Source of the DNA: Acinetobacter radioresistens DSM 6976 = NBRC 102413 = CIP 103788
Lineage (GTDB): Bacteria > Pseudomonadota > Gammaproteobacteria > Pseudomonadales > Moraxellaceae
Reading direction: 5' to 3'
Assembly (NCBI RefSeq): GCF_006757745.1
Contig: NZ_AP019740.1
Span: 310,001 to 374,000, forward strand
Length of the DNA: 64,000 nt
Below are positions 19,494 through 28,884 of this stretch, piece by piece. A model generated the notes under the pieces. That model saw only the letters and a list, made by a program, of their open reading frames with translations, was not told the DNA's origin and made no database searches. Position numbers and translations under genes: made by a program. The first letter of the stretch is position 1. Each line of letters starts with the position of its first letter.

Positions 19494-19682
19494 AAATAAT
19501 TATTTTTAGAATTGGCAAAATATATTATCTTTAAAAAGTTTAATAAAGTACTAAAATAATTAAGGGATTCTGTGAGTTTCAATTTTATAAAACATAAGAG
19601 ATATTCATAAAAAATTTAAGGCGGAGAAAAATCATAAATCGGTCAGGGTAAAGGGTTAAATCAGAAAAACAGCCTGCAATTT

Positions 19683-19711
19683 TTGCAATTAGAGCGTTTT
19701 TCGCTTAAAAT
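19683..19711 (+). promoter_or_regulatory. Sigma-70 promoter of rpsO
   Basis: TTGCAA (19683-19688) and TAAAAT (19706-19711) are 17 bases apart, close to consensus, about 90 bases upstream of the rpsO start. This shows that the upstream ATG at 19712, which would add 31 residues to rpsO, lies at the transcription start and is not used. Confidence 0.72.
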
Positions 19712-19804
19712 ATGACGCTTGCTGTAGTGATGCACGGCAGTCAGTTTGGCTCGGTCAAACTGGTAGGTATCAAAACTCTTTTCAAAGCATCTCGGAGAAA
19801 TCGA

Positions 19805-20074
19805 ATGGCTTTAACAAATCAAGATCGCGCAGAGATTGTTGCTAAATTTGCTCGTGCTGAAAACGACACAGGTTCACCGGAAGTTCAAGTAGCTTTGCTG
19901 ACTGCTCAAATCAATGATTTACAGACTCACTTCAAAGCTCATAAACATGACCATCACAGCCGTCGTGGTCTGATCCGTATGGTTAACCAGCGTCGTAAGC
20001 TACTTGATTACCTTAAAGGTAAAGACACTACACGTTATAGCGATTTGATTGCTGCTCTAGGTCTGCGCCGTTAA
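19805..20074 (+). CDS. rpsO: 30S ribosomal protein S15
   Basis: S15 is a primary binder of 16S rRNA in the small-subunit platform. The 89-residue protein starts [12 protein letters not shown] and has the family core [37 protein letters not shown] and the usual C-terminal LIAALGLRR. The start at 19805 is preceded by CGGAGA at proper spacing and gives the family's invariant length. It is followed by a strong hairpin and then pnp, the order found across gammaproteobacteria. Confidence 0.98.
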   Translation: MALTNQDRAEIVAKFARAENDTGSPEVQVALLTAQINDLQTHFKAHKHDHHSRRGLIRMVNQRRKLLDYLKGKDTTRYSDLIAALGLRR

Positions 20075-20166
20075 TCTGGCAATTCCTATTTTGTTTTCGG
20101 TAAGTCGAATGATCAATTTTTCGTTTGCTGAGAATGAAAGTGTATCTGCTTTTGCAGGTTAAAGTG

Positions 20167-20197
20167 AGAAGGGGCGAATAGTTCGTCCCTTCTTTTG
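20167..20197 (+). terminator. rpsO terminator / rpsO-pnp intercistronic hairpin
   Basis: AGAAGGGGCGAA pairs with TTCGTCCCTTCT (one G-T pair) around TAG and is followed by TTTTGTG. In E. coli the same interval holds the leaky rpsO terminator and the RNase III site that controls pnp; a similar role here is inference. Confidence 0.82.
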
Positions 20198-20315
20198 TGT
20201 TTAAAACTAGTGAGGTGCGGCTTCTAAGCTTTGTCATTTATCATTGCTGTCGGGAATGATATGAATGTCAAACCTTAGGGGCCTCCACTAGAATAAAATC
20301 AGGATATTAAAATAT

Positions 20316-22415
20316 ATGTCGATGTTTAACATTGTCCGTAAAGAATTTCAATTTGGTCAGCATCAGGTTGTACTGGAAACTGGCCGTGTAGCACGTCAGG
20401 CGAATTCCGTGCTGATCACTATGGGTGGTGTTTCTGTACTGGTTGCTGTAGTTGCTCAACCGACTGCCAAAGCTGGTCAGGACTTTTTTCCACTGACTGT
20501 AAACTATCAAGAAAAACAATATGCTGCTGGTCGTATCCCGGGCGGCTACGGTAAACGCGAAGGCCGTGCATCTGAAGCTGAAACTCTGATCTCACGTCTG
20601 ATCGACCGTCCAATTCGTCCATTGTTTCCAGAAGGTTACTACAACGAAATTCAGGTAACTGCGACCGTTGTTTCTTCTGACAAGACCATGGATGCCGATA
20701 TCGCTGCTATGCTGGGTACTTCAGCTGCGTTGTCAATCGCTGGTACACCATTTCGTGGCCCAATCGCTGGCGCACGTGTTGGTTTAATTAATGGCGAATA
20801 TATTCTTAACCCGAACCATGAACAGTTAAAAGAAAGTGATCTTGATCTCGTGGTTGCTGGTACTGAAACTGCGGTACTGATGGTGGAGTCTGAAGCCAAA
20901 GAGCTTTCAGAAGACCAGATGCTGGGTGCAGTACTCTTCGGTCATGATGAAATGCAGATTGCTATTCAGGCAATTAAAGAATTTGCAGCAGCAGCAGGCG
21001 CGACTGAGTCAACCTGGGTTGCACCTACTAAAAATGATGCACTGCTTGAACAGCTAAAAACTGCTTTTGAAGCTAAAATCTCTGAAGCATATACAATTGC
21101 TGTAAAACAGGAGCGTTATGCAGCTCTTGATGCCTTACATGCTGAAGCTATTGCACAGTTTGTTCCTGAAAATGACGAGACTGGTATTGCTGATGAAGTA
21201 AACGAACTGTTCGAAGAGCTGAAATATCGTACCGTACGTGACAATATCCTGTCAGGTAAACCACGTATCGATGGTCGTGACACTAAGACTGTACGTGCAC
21301 TTGATGTACAGGTTGGCGTACTGGAACGTGCTCACGGTTCAGCATTGTTTACCCGTGGTGAAACTCAGGCTCTGGTTACTGCAACACTGGGTAATACCCG
21401 TGATGCGTTGATGGTTGATACACTGTCAGGGACCAAAACTGACAACTTCATGCTGCACTATAATTTCCCGGCGTATTCAGTAGGTGAGACTGGCCGTGAA
21501 TCTGGTCCTAAACGTCGTGAAATTGGTCACGGACGTCTGGCGCGTCGTGGTGTACAGGCTGTACTTCCACCGGTTGACCGCTTCCCGTATGTTCTACGTG
21601 TAGTATCTGATATTACCGAGTCAAACGGTTCATCTTCTATGGCTTCTGTCTGTGGTGCTTCACTTGCACTGATGGATGCAGGCGTACCATTAAAAGCTCC
21701 AGTTGCAGGTATTGCAATGGGTCTGGTTAAAGAAGGAGAGCGTTTCGCCGTACTTTCTGACATCTTGGGTGATGAAGATCATCTGGGTGACATGGACTTT
21801 AAAGTAGCCGGTTCTGCTAATGGTATTACTGCCCTTCAGATGGATATTAAAATCGAAGGTATTACTGAAGAGATCATGGAAGTTGCCCTGAATCAGGCAT
21901 TTACTGGTCGTATGCATATTTTGAATGAAATGAATAAAGTCATTTCTCGTGCTCGTCCTGAAATTAGTATGCATGCCCCAACATTTGCTGTGATTACAAT
22001 TAATCCAGACAAGATTCGTGATGTTATTGGTAAGGGCGGCGCGACAATTCGTCAGATTACTGAAGAAACTAAAGCTGCAATTGATATTGAAGATAATGGT
22101 ACCGTTCGTGTTTTCGGTGAAACTAAAGCTGCTGCGAACGCTGCAATTGCCAAGATTCAGGCCCTAACTGCTGAGGTTGAGCCAGGCAAGATCTACGACG
22201 GTAAAGTTATCCGTATTGTTGAATTTGGTGCATTTGTAAATATCATGCCAGGTACTGATGGTCTGTTACATATTTCACAAATTTCAAATGAGCGTATTGC
22301 TAACGTGACTGATGTTCTTAAAGAAGGTCAGGAAGTGAAAGTTCAGGTTGCTGATGTAGATAACCGTGGCCGTATTAAACTGACGATGAAAGATATTGAA
22401 CAAACTTCTAACTAA
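20316..22415 (+). CDS. pnp: Polyribonucleotide nucleotidyltransferase (PNPase)
   Basis: PNPase degrades RNA 3'-5' by phosphorolysis and joins the RNase E degradosome in many gammaproteobacteria. Two RNase PH-like domains are seen (first about 1-210, second about 300-530 with [15 protein letters not shown] and [19 protein letters not shown]), then a KH domain with [19 protein letters not shown] (about 565) and an S1 domain ([18 protein letters not shown], about 630). Length 699 is typical. Codon choice is strongly biased toward A/T-ending codons, as expected of a highly expressed gene here. Its partner rne is in the same window at 58778. Confidence 0.98.
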   Translation: MSMFNIVRKEFQFGQHQVVLETGRVARQANSVLITMGGVSVLVAVVAQPTAKAGQDFFPLTVNYQEKQYAAGRIPGGYGKREGRASEAETLISRLIDRPIRPLFPEGYYNEIQVTATVVSSDKTMDADIAAMLGTSAALSIAGTPFRGPIAGARVGLINGEYILNPNHEQLKESDLDLVVAGTETAVLMVESEAKELSEDQMLGAVLFGHDEMQIAIQAIKEFAAAAGATESTWVAPTKNDALLEQLKTAFEAKISEAYTIAVKQERYAALDALHAEAIAQFVPENDETGIADEVNELFEELKYRTVRDNILSGKPRIDGRDTKTVRALDVQVGVLERAHGSALFTRGETQALVTATLGNTRDALMVDTLSGTKTDNFMLHYNFPAYSVGETGRESGPKRREIGHGRLARRGVQAVLPPVDRFPYVLRVVSDITESNGSSSMASVCGASLALMDAGVPLKAPVAGIAMGLVKEGERFAVLSDILGDEDHLGDMDFKVAGSANGITALQMDIKIEGITEEIMEVALNQAFTGRMHILNEMNKVISRARPEISMHAPTFAVITINPDKIRDVIGKGGATIRQITEETKAAIDIEDNGTVRVFGETKAAANAAIAKIQALTAEVEPGKIYDGKVIRIVEFGAFVNIMPGTDGLLHISQISNERIANVTDVLKEGQEVKVQVADVDNRGRIKLTMKDIEQTSN

Positions 22416-22441
22416 GTTTGTTATCAATTTGAAATGAAAAG

Positions 22442-22470
22442 AAAAGCCTGCTTGATGCAGGCTTTTTTTA
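22442..22470 (+). terminator. pnp terminator
   Basis: AAAAGCCTGC and GCAGGCTTTT form a stem around a short loop, followed by T residues, directly after the pnp stop. Confidence 0.9.
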
Positions 22471-22511
22471 TGTCATGATGCATATGTAAATTTTTATAAT
22501 AATTATCAGGT

Positions 22512-23750
22512 ATGCAGGTTTATTATTTCTATCGACATCTGAGCGAACAGTGTATTTTTGTGAGTCATCAACCCGAAGAAGGCCACGAGCTTGAGTTTAT
22601 CTGGATTGATTCGACCCGTGACGATGTAATTAATCATGTTAAAGACTGGCAGAATAAAATTCATGAGCTTTCACAGCTGTCCCTGTCTGAATATCATGTC
22701 AAAGATATTTTAAACGTAGAGCATCCATGTACTTTCGATAGTACTGAAGAATACAATTTACTGATCCTTAGAAAACTGGTTACGCCAGATGACCAGATCA
22801 AAAATATTGATCTTGGACTGGAACCGCAGGAAAGTGCTTTTGGTCTGGCTACCACGCCAGTCAGTTTTATTTTTAACCCTGATCTATTAATTACAGTGCG
22901 GGAAAAAGGCAATACTATACTGGAAGTCTTTATCCACCGGCTTCAGGCCAGCCTCAGTTGCAATATTGATGATCCTGGAAAACCACAAAAACTCGCTACC
23001 TCTCCTTTTGATCTGGCATTACGTCTTTTATGTAGCATTATCGATAACTATCTCGATATCCGAATGCCATTAACACGGCGGGTTGAATACTGGCAGCGTG
23101 AGTTGCTGCAGGGCAGAAAACGTTTCAAACAGTGGCATCAATTATTTCAGGAAATGACTCTATTTCAGCAAATTGAAAATCTCTGTGAAGAACAGATTGA
23201 GGCTATGCAGGAAATCCGTGATGAAATTGTTCAGAACTATCATCATCTAATGGGAGAAGATCTGGTTGATCCTCAGGATATCCTGTTGATTCGACTGGAT
23301 GATCTAACTGGCCATATTGAACGGGTACAAAAGCATACTACCCGGCTTCGAAACTCCATACAAAGTGCCATTAACCTACATTTCTCTGCTATTTCCAACC
23401 AGACCAATGAAAATATGCGGATTCTGGCGATTATTACAACTGTTTTTGCGCCTTTGACCTTATTAACCGGTGTTTATGGAATGAACTTTGAATATATGCC
23501 GGGACTCAGTGTAGAGAACGGGTTTTGGCTCATGCTGGTAGCTATGCTATTTTGCACAGTTTTGCTCATTTATCTATTTTACCGGCGACATTTGCTGGGA
23601 CGGGGAGAGCGCAGTATTCTGGATCTGCTGGCTCAGCAGCATCATCAGCGTAATGTAAACCTGTCCTGGTTACTCGATGAAGAAAGGTATCATTCAGCAC
23701 AGCAGCAGAGAAAACGGGCCAGATTTAAATTACGTAAATCGGTCGATTAA
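22512..23750 (+). CDS. CorA-family divalent cation transporter
   Basis: CorA-type proteins are pentameric channels for magnesium or other divalent cations. The family signature is visible as TGVYGMNFEYMPG (GMN motif near residue 325) between the two C-terminal transmembrane helices (TTVFAPLTLLTGVYG and FWLMLVAMLFCTVLLIYLFY). The long N-terminal domain is acidic and cytosolic. The length, 412, exceeds E. coli CorA (316) and includes a basic C-terminal tail, so magnesium cannot be told from zinc (ZntB-like) by eye. The start is not well supported: only AGG immediately upstream of the ATG. Confidence 0.88.
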   Translation: MQVYYFYRHLSEQCIFVSHQPEEGHELEFIWIDSTRDDVINHVKDWQNKIHELSQLSLSEYHVKDILNVEHPCTFDSTEEYNLLILRKLVTPDDQIKNIDLGLEPQESAFGLATTPVSFIFNPDLLITVREKGNTILEVFIHRLQASLSCNIDDPGKPQKLATSPFDLALRLLCSIIDNYLDIRMPLTRRVEYWQRELLQGRKRFKQWHQLFQEMTLFQQIENLCEEQIEAMQEIRDEIVQNYHHLMGEDLVDPQDILLIRLDDLTGHIERVQKHTTRLRNSIQSAINLHFSAISNQTNENMRILAIITTVFAPLTLLTGVYGMNFEYMPGLSVENGFWLMLVAMLFCTVLLIYLFYRRHLLGRGERSILDLLAQQHHQRNVNLSWLLDEERYHSAQQQRKRARFKLRKSVD

Positions 23751-23803
23751 TTTTTCTCTACTCCAGAGTTAAATTTATAGTTTATTTGGCCCAAGTTATA
23801 CAG

Positions 23804-24136
23804 CTATTTGGGTTTAAATAAACCAATCTGTTTGCGTAAATGCTGAACTTCATCAATCAGATCTAGCATTACTGCAACTGCAGATAAACTGGCATTAAAA
23901 TCACGCTGTAAACGGTAAGCCTTCCGGGCACGAGCTACATCTTCGCCCAGAAACTGATATGAAGATTGCTGAGAGCGTACTGGTAAAATATCGTATTCGA
24001 GCAATTCTAATACCCATTCCTGACTCTGTCCACACACTTGAGCAAAATGTTCAAGATCTAGCATAGATTGTTCGTCAATAATTTCAGAGTCATGTTGGCC
24101 CTGATATACAACTTCACGGTAATGAATAATCGCCAT
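23804..24136 (-). CDS. cbpM: CbpM-type chaperone modulator
   Basis: CbpM proteins bind the J domain of the DnaJ-like CbpA and block its co-chaperone activity. The 110-residue sequence has the MerR-like helical layout: an acidic N-terminus, QEWVLELLEYDILPVR, then ARARKAYRLQRDFNASLSAV and a C-terminal coiled region. The start has AAGGAG eight bases upstream, and the gene follows cbpA with a gap of 12 bases, the pairing expected for modulator and target. Confidence 0.88.
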   Translation of the reverse strand: MAIIHYREVVYQGQHDSEIIDEQSMLDLEHFAQVCGQSQEWVLELLEYDILPVRSQQSSYQFLGEDVARARKAYRLQRDFNASLSAVAVMLDLIDEVQHLRKQIGLFKPK

Positions 24137-24148
24137 TTTTCATGCTCC

Positions 24149-25102
24149 TTAATAAGCGCGAGGCTGATAAGATACGAATGCTTCAGCCAGAGATTCATAA
24201 GCCTGCTGTTGCTGTGCAGTGGTTGCCGGTGGCACTACAATGTTCAGGATAAGATAAAGATGGCCCGGTGTTTTATTTGGAATTCCCTTATCCTTCAGGC
24301 GAAGTTGTTGGCCAGACTGGGCATTTTTAGGCAGGTTTACATTCAATGAATCGGCTGGTGTATTTACGGTAATCGCTTTGCCTAGTGCAGCCTCCCAGGG
24401 AGTAACATTGACGGTATAATAAACATCCGTACCATCTACCCTGATTCGGTCAGTATCGCGATACTGTATTTCAATATATAAATCGCCATTCTCGCCGCCA
24501 TTAATACCGAGCTGACCTTGACCGCTTAGGCGGATTTGCTGGCCTTCTTTCATACCTTTAGGTATTTTAACCTGTAAGGTTTTGCGCTGTACCTCTGGTT
24601 CCCCATATGCATTTACAGTCGGAATCTGCAAAGTGATATTTTGAGTCGCTCCCTGATAGCCGACTTCTACATCAATTTCGATCTTGGCGTGCTGGTCTTC
24701 ACCACGATAACTACGAGGCTCGCGCTGATACTGATAGTGGCCTCCACCAAATCCTGTACCGAAACGACCAAAAAGGTCTTCAAAACCATTAAAATCTGAA
24801 GCATCTCCTTGAGAAAAACCTTGCCGATAGAAACGGCTGCCATCAAAGCCACCCTGACCTGCATTCTGATTAAAGCCAGAGAAGCCTTGTGGATGATCCA
24901 GCATCTGGTCATATTCAGCCTTTTTTTTCGGATCACTTAACGTATCATAGGCAACATTAATGGCCTGCATCTGTGCTTCCGCATCTGCTTCTTTACTGAC
25001 ATCAGGATGATATTTACGGGCCAGTTTTCGATAACTTTTCTTGATTTCTTCAGGACTGGCATCTCGTGAGATACCCAATTGTTCATAATAATTTTTTTCC
25101 AT
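24149..25102 (-). CDS. cbpA: DnaJ-like co-chaperone CbpA
   Basis: This is a class II J-domain protein that stimulates DnaK and, in E. coli, also binds curved DNA in stationary phase. Residues 1-70 are the J domain with the HPD motif in ARKYHPDVSKEADAE. A glycine/phenylalanine-rich linker (75-130, FSGFNQNAGQGG) follows, then two beta-rich substrate-binding domains (about 140-305) without the zinc finger of DnaJ. Length 317 agrees with CbpA (306). cbpM lies directly downstream. Confidence 0.94.
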   Translation of the reverse strand: MEKNYYEQLGISRDASPEEIKKSYRKLARKYHPDVSKEADAEAQMQAINVAYDTLSDPKKKAEYDQMLDHPQGFSGFNQNAGQGGFDGSRFYRQGFSQGDASDFNGFEDLFGRFGTGFGGGHYQYQREPRSYRGEDQHAKIEIDVEVGYQGATQNITLQIPTVNAYGEPEVQRKTLQVKIPKGMKEGQQIRLSGQGQLGINGGENGDLYIEIQYRDTDRIRVDGTDVYYTVNVTPWEAALGKAITVNTPADSLNVNLPKNAQSGQQLRLKDKGIPNKTPGHLYLILNIVVPPATTAQQQQAYESLAEAFVSYQPRAY

Positions 25103-25205
25103 AGATCAGCTCTACGTCTATTCATTTATCTGTTTTAATTCATTATTGGAGTTGTATAAAAAAAAGCCAGAGTAAAGCATTAGTTATATTGTTTCAAAGC
25201 GTGAC

Positions 25206-25236
25206 AAAAAAAGCCCCGAGAACTGGAGCTTTTTGA
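25206..25236 (-). terminator. Weak hairpin downstream of the DUF2147 gene
   Basis: AAAAAGC and GCTTTTT flank an imperfect stem just past the DUF2147 stop and in front of a short AT-rich gap. It is a plausible bidirectional terminator, weaker than the others in this window because of an internal mismatch. Confidence 0.5.
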
Positions 25237-25257
25237 TTTAAGTTTCAATTAAATATT

Positions 25258-25719
25258 CTAGTATTTAACCCAAGTCACACTACGGCCTACGACGGATACA
25301 CCTACGTAGCCTCTTAGCGTGAGGTGTTTGCCATTTGCATTGACCTTGGCCTTACCCTTATAAATTTTTCCTCCGATCGGATCAAGTACACGACCATCAA
25401 TGTATTCATATGGATTATTTGGATTCTGTTTAAAGTTATAAATAAAGGGAAGGCCAATAAAAGGCTTACCTTTTAAATCACCTGGACAGTTTTCACATAT
25501 TTCCATTTTTGGGCGGCCAGGTACTGCACGAGTTTCTACGATTGTGCCGGTATAAGTACCATCTGCATTTTTCTTGACCATTACATCAGCGCGGGAATAG
25601 CCCGTCCGGTCATCTACCGTTTTCCATTTACCGACTAAAGGATCAGCGCTTGCAAAACTTAAAGTGCTGATCGTTGTAAAAAAGATCCCCGCAGCCATGC
25701 AGGACAATAGTTTCTTCAT
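25258..25719 (-). CDS. Secreted DUF2147 domain protein
   Basis: The 153-residue precursor begins with a clear signal peptide (MKKLLSCMAAGIFFTTI through FASA, cleavage near residue 24). The mature part matches DUF2147: DPLVGKWKTVDDRTG, DGTYTGTIVE, CENCPGDLKGKPFIGLP, and the ending WVKY. Members are small periplasmic beta-rich proteins of unknown role, with structural likeness to fatty-acid-binding folds. The two cysteines in CENC could form a disulfide. The gene stands alone with GGGG upstream of the start. Confidence 0.92.
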   Translation of the reverse strand: MKKLLSCMAAGIFFTTISTLSFASADPLVGKWKTVDDRTGYSRADVMVKKNADGTYTGTIVETRAVPGRPKMEICENCPGDLKGKPFIGLPFIYNFKQNPNNPYEYIDGRVLDPIGGKIYKGKAKVNANGKHLTLRGYVGVSVVGRSVTWVKY

Positions 25720-26043
25720 GAAATGAACCCCAAATATAAAATAATAATTTTTTCAGTCTTGTTTTAGAGTAAAACGCCTAATTTATAACGGCTCATCTTT
25801 AAAATTTCAACTAAAAAATCAATAGGATATTGCGATAAGGAGAAAGTAGTAAGACAGTCATAAAATCTGAGCCAGCTTTGGTATAGAGGAAGTTAAATTT
25901 TTTATTTATTAATCAAAAACTTATTTTTAGATAAAGATATAAGAACTTCAATATTAAAGCGTGAGAAACAGGTAAGCGAATAAGGAAAATAATAAAAAAG
26001 CCCTAAGGAATTAGGGCTTTAAAATTCTGATTCTTAGTAATTT
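25720..26043. other. AT-rich gap between the DUF2147 gene and hslO
   Basis: Apart from the hslO terminator near its right end, I see no frame, repeat or structured element here. It is rich in short A and T runs. It holds the promoter region of the DUF2147 gene, but I could not single out a convincing promoter. Confidence 0.6.
25997..26020 (-). terminator. hslO terminator
   Basis: AAAGCCCTAA and TTAGGGCTTT form a perfect 10-bp stem with a four-base loop. On the minus strand it is followed by TTTTATT, just past the hslO stop. Confidence 0.9.
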
Positions 26044-26919
26044 TTAACTGAGATGTTCGCCAAACAGGCCCAAGGCTTCTTCAGCAGTGAAAGTATATTG
26101 TGCCTGGCAGAACTGGCAGTCCATTACGATTGGATTCTGGAATTCAAGTGTTTCACGCACAGCACTTACGCCAATCTGTTGAAGAGCAGCAGCACAACGC
26201 TCTTTTGAACAGGTACAGCCAAAACGTAAATGTTCAACCTCAGGCAAGCGGACGTCCTCCTCGTTATAAAGACGATAAAGTATTTCCTCGGCGCCAAGTT
26301 CGGTCAGTTCTTCCGATTTTAATGTTTCAGTCAGCATGGTTAACCGTGGCCATAAGTCTTCATCCACGATTTGCTGTTCTTCTTCACTGTTACGTGGTAA
26401 AAGCTGAATCAGTAAGCCACCGGAACGCTGTTCATTACTGGCCAACACTAACCGGGTCGGAATTTGTGCAGACAGGTCATAATACTGCATGAGACATTCT
26501 GCTAAAGTTGAACGGTCAAGCGGTACAATCCCTTGGTAGCGTTCACCAAATTCGGGTTCGATATTGATAAAGAGCACTGGATTGACCAGAGAGCTGAGTA
26601 CGACACTACTATCTATGGCCTCGCCAAAACGTGGATCTTCTTCATACTCAGCCAAGGCGCGGACCTGACCTAAATGAGTACACTCAGCCATAGCCCATTT
26701 AAAAGTACCGGCAGCCTGAATTTGTAAACTGATACGGCCCTTAATTTTCAGGGTACTGGCCAGCAGTGCAGTCGCACTTAGCATTTCACCAATTAACAGC
26801 TGTACGGCGGGTGCATAGGGACGCTGTGCCAGAATAGTTTGTAAGGCTTCTTCAAGATGAACAACTTCACCACGAACAGGGCTATTCTCAAGATAGAAGC
26901 GTTGACGTAAATCAGACAT
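26044..26919 (-). CDS. hslO: Redox-regulated holdase chaperone Hsp33
   Basis: Hsp33 is a cytosolic holdase activated by oxidative unfolding together with heat or hypochlorite. The N-terminal domain (about 1-230) has LIGEMLSATALLASTLKI-like family sequence. The C-terminal zinc switch shows the four cysteines as CTC near 235 and CQFC near 268. The start at 26919 (MSDLRQRF) has GGAG eight bases upstream; four extra codons in the longer frame lack support. Length 292 is typical. Confidence 0.96.
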   Translation of the reverse strand: MSDLRQRFYLENSPVRGEVVHLEEALQTILAQRPYAPAVQLLIGEMLSATALLASTLKIKGRISLQIQAAGTFKWAMAECTHLGQVRALAEYEEDPRFGEAIDSSVVLSSLVNPVLFINIEPEFGERYQGIVPLDRSTLAECLMQYYDLSAQIPTRLVLASNEQRSGGLLIQLLPRNSEEEQQIVDEDLWPRLTMLTETLKSEELTELGAEEILYRLYNEEDVRLPEVEHLRFGCTCSKERCAAALQQIGVSAVRETLEFQNPIVMDCQFCQAQYTFTAEEALGLFGEHLS

Positions 26920-26968
26920 AAATTTCTCCAAACCCTGTCTTTATGGTGTCTTTATTTTAAAATACAAG

Positions 26969-28801
26969 TTAATTTTGACCACCCTGTGTAACATCACTAC
27001 GATAATATTCCACATTCGGGTTTAAATCAGATTCTTCATATCTTGCCTGTACCTGCTCATTATAGGCAAACAAATGTTTGAGCTCTGCTAAAGCATTGCC
27101 ATGGGTTTCATAAATTTTATGATCATCACGATTAAGACGTTGTTGCTGTTTAAGCAGTATTAAGTCGTGCTGGCGAAATGCATCTACTTGCTCATGGGCT
27201 TCTTCTAAGGATAAACCATGAGCATGTAACATATATTCTGCCATATCTAATGCAGAAAGCTGGGTTTCCCGCCAGAAATGTTCTATTCCCATATCACGTA
27301 GCAAATGTACGTGATAGCGGTCGCGAGCCCGTACCAATAGTTTTAGTTCAGGATAGTTCAGCCGTATATAGCGTACTGCATTCATACAGTCCTCGACATC
27401 ATCAATGGCGATAACGAGTATCTTGGCCTGTTCAATACCGGCCTGTTGCAGGGTTTGAGAATCAGTAATATCTGCCTCAATAAACCGTCCGCCATACGCT
27501 TCAATAAACTCTGCTCCAGGCTGATTATTATCAATGATGGTAAAGGGCAGCAGCTGCTGATGGGCAACTCGGGCAATAATTTGACCAAAACGGCCAAAAC
27601 CGGCAATGATCAGTGCTGGAGAGGCTTCAGTATTAACATCATCTTGTCTGGTTCGTTCGGGTCGCTGTTTTATAATGTGCTGGGCCAGTAAATAGATAAA
27701 TGGGCTGAGCAACATTGACAATACAATAACTGCGGTTAGCTGGTTCATTATAACCTGTCCAATTAACTGTTCTTTTAATGCCGCATACAGCACTAGAAAA
27801 GTTAGCTCTCCGCTCTGACAAAGTCCTAAACCCAACAAACTTGCATTACTCCAGTTCAGGCGCGAGTAATGTCCAAGTACAGCTAATACAATTGACTTAA
27901 TGATCAGTAGGGCCGCAACCAGAGAGACAATAAAGACTGGGGACTGTGTAATCACAGCGAATGAAGCATATAAACCAAGACTTAGAAAGAAAAAACCGGA
28001 CATCAGGCTACGAAAAGGTTTGATCATGGTTTCAAACGCATGTCGAAAAGGAGTATCTGCCAGTAACATCCCTGCCAGTAATGCACCAATCAGCACATGC
28101 AGCCCTAAAGCATCTACGGTAAGAAAAATGGCCAGTACGGTAAACAGGGCTGTAGCGGCCATCAGTTCGATACTGTTTTGTTTGGCCAGATAATTTAAAA
28201 ATGGCTGGATCAGATAACGGCCAAAAAGAAAAACGCCACTAATAGTTGCAAGAGTTGCAGCAAAATAGGCAATCCCATGCTGTGAACTTTCAGTACGGGT
28301 AAATAAGGGTAATAAGGCAATTAGGAATATGGCGACCAATGCCTGTGCCAGAGTAACTGCAAGTGTGTATTGACCAGTAGTGGTATTAAGCTGTTCATAT
28401 TGTGTCTGTAACTGCAGGGCCAGAATCATGGCAGAGAGGGCTAGAGCAAAACCGACAATAAAACTGTTCAGCAGCGGTAACTGCAATACAGTTATTCCCA
28501 AGGTTACGATGAGCCCTGCAGTGATAACAATTTGAATACCACCTAGTTTAATCAGGTGTGATCGCATCAACCAGATTCGTTGCGGCCTGAGTTCCAGTCC
28601 TATCAAAAATACAAGAAGAATCGATGCATAATCTATAAAATTCTGAATCAGGGAAAATTTAATCAGATTAAATCCGCTTTGACCCAGAATTAAGCCTGTC
28701 ACCAGATAGCCGAGCACTGATGTCAAACCTAAACGTCTGCTCAGGGCTACCAGGATTAAGGATGCTCCAAGAAAAATCGTCATATATAACATCAAAGACA
28801 T
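26969..28801 (-). CDS. CPA2 cation:proton antiporter with RCK domain (KefB/KefC type)
   Basis: The protein would exchange monovalent cations, probably potassium, for protons across the inner membrane. The first ~380 residues are strongly hydrophobic, about 12-13 helices, with LVFLIGLELRPQRIW and ALLAGMLLADTPFRH as in Kef and YbaL proteins. A Rossmann RCK/TrkA-N domain follows (about 395-540: IIAGFGRFGQIIARVA, FIEADITD), suggesting gating by nucleotide or glutathione adducts. The C-terminal tail is charged. No KefF/KefG-type ancillary gene is adjacent, so Kef is a family label rather than a proven function. Confidence 0.92.
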   Translation of the reverse strand: MSLMLYMTIFLGASLILVALSRRLGLTSVLGYLVTGLILGQSGFNLIKFSLIQNFIDYASILLVFLIGLELRPQRIWLMRSHLIKLGGIQIVITAGLIVTLGITVLQLPLLNSFIVGFALALSAMILALQLQTQYEQLNTTTGQYTLAVTLAQALVAIFLIALLPLFTRTESSQHGIAYFAATLATISGVFLFGRYLIQPFLNYLAKQNSIELMAATALFTVLAIFLTVDALGLHVLIGALLAGMLLADTPFRHAFETMIKPFRSLMSGFFFLSLGLYASFAVITQSPVFIVSLVAALLIIKSIVLAVLGHYSRLNWSNASLLGLGLCQSGELTFLVLYAALKEQLIGQVIMNQLTAVIVLSMLLSPFIYLLAQHIIKQRPERTRQDDVNTEASPALIIAGFGRFGQIIARVAHQQLLPFTIIDNNQPGAEFIEAYGGRFIEADITDSQTLQQAGIEQAKILVIAIDDVEDCMNAVRYIRLNYPELKLLVRARDRYHVHLLRDMGIEHFWRETQLSALDMAEYMLHAHGLSLEEAHEQVDAFRQHDLILLKQQQRLNRDDHKIYETHGNALAELKHLFAYNEQVQARYEESDLNPNVEYYRSDVTQGGQN

Positions 28802-28884
28802 AAGTTTATCCCGGGCGTTTGTTTTGTTCTTTGTACTATTAAACCTGAAAATACTGCCAAGCTGTAGAGGCCGCTCGTATCTGT

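Larger units (their letters stand above)
18951..19711. other. Gene-free stretch between recD and rpsO
   Basis: No protein frame of note is present. The stretch holds two strong intrinsic terminators (ending near 19200 and 19493), each preceded by about 200 bases of AT-rich DNA that share start and end motifs, and the rpsO promoter at its right end. The terminators do not follow recD directly, which is why I read them as ends of separate transcripts. Confidence 0.7.

Noticed and set aside
19712..19804. N-terminal extension of rpsO by 31 residues
   Set aside because: The ATG sits directly after the -10 element TAAAAT and has no ribosome site; S15 is invariably about 89 residues.
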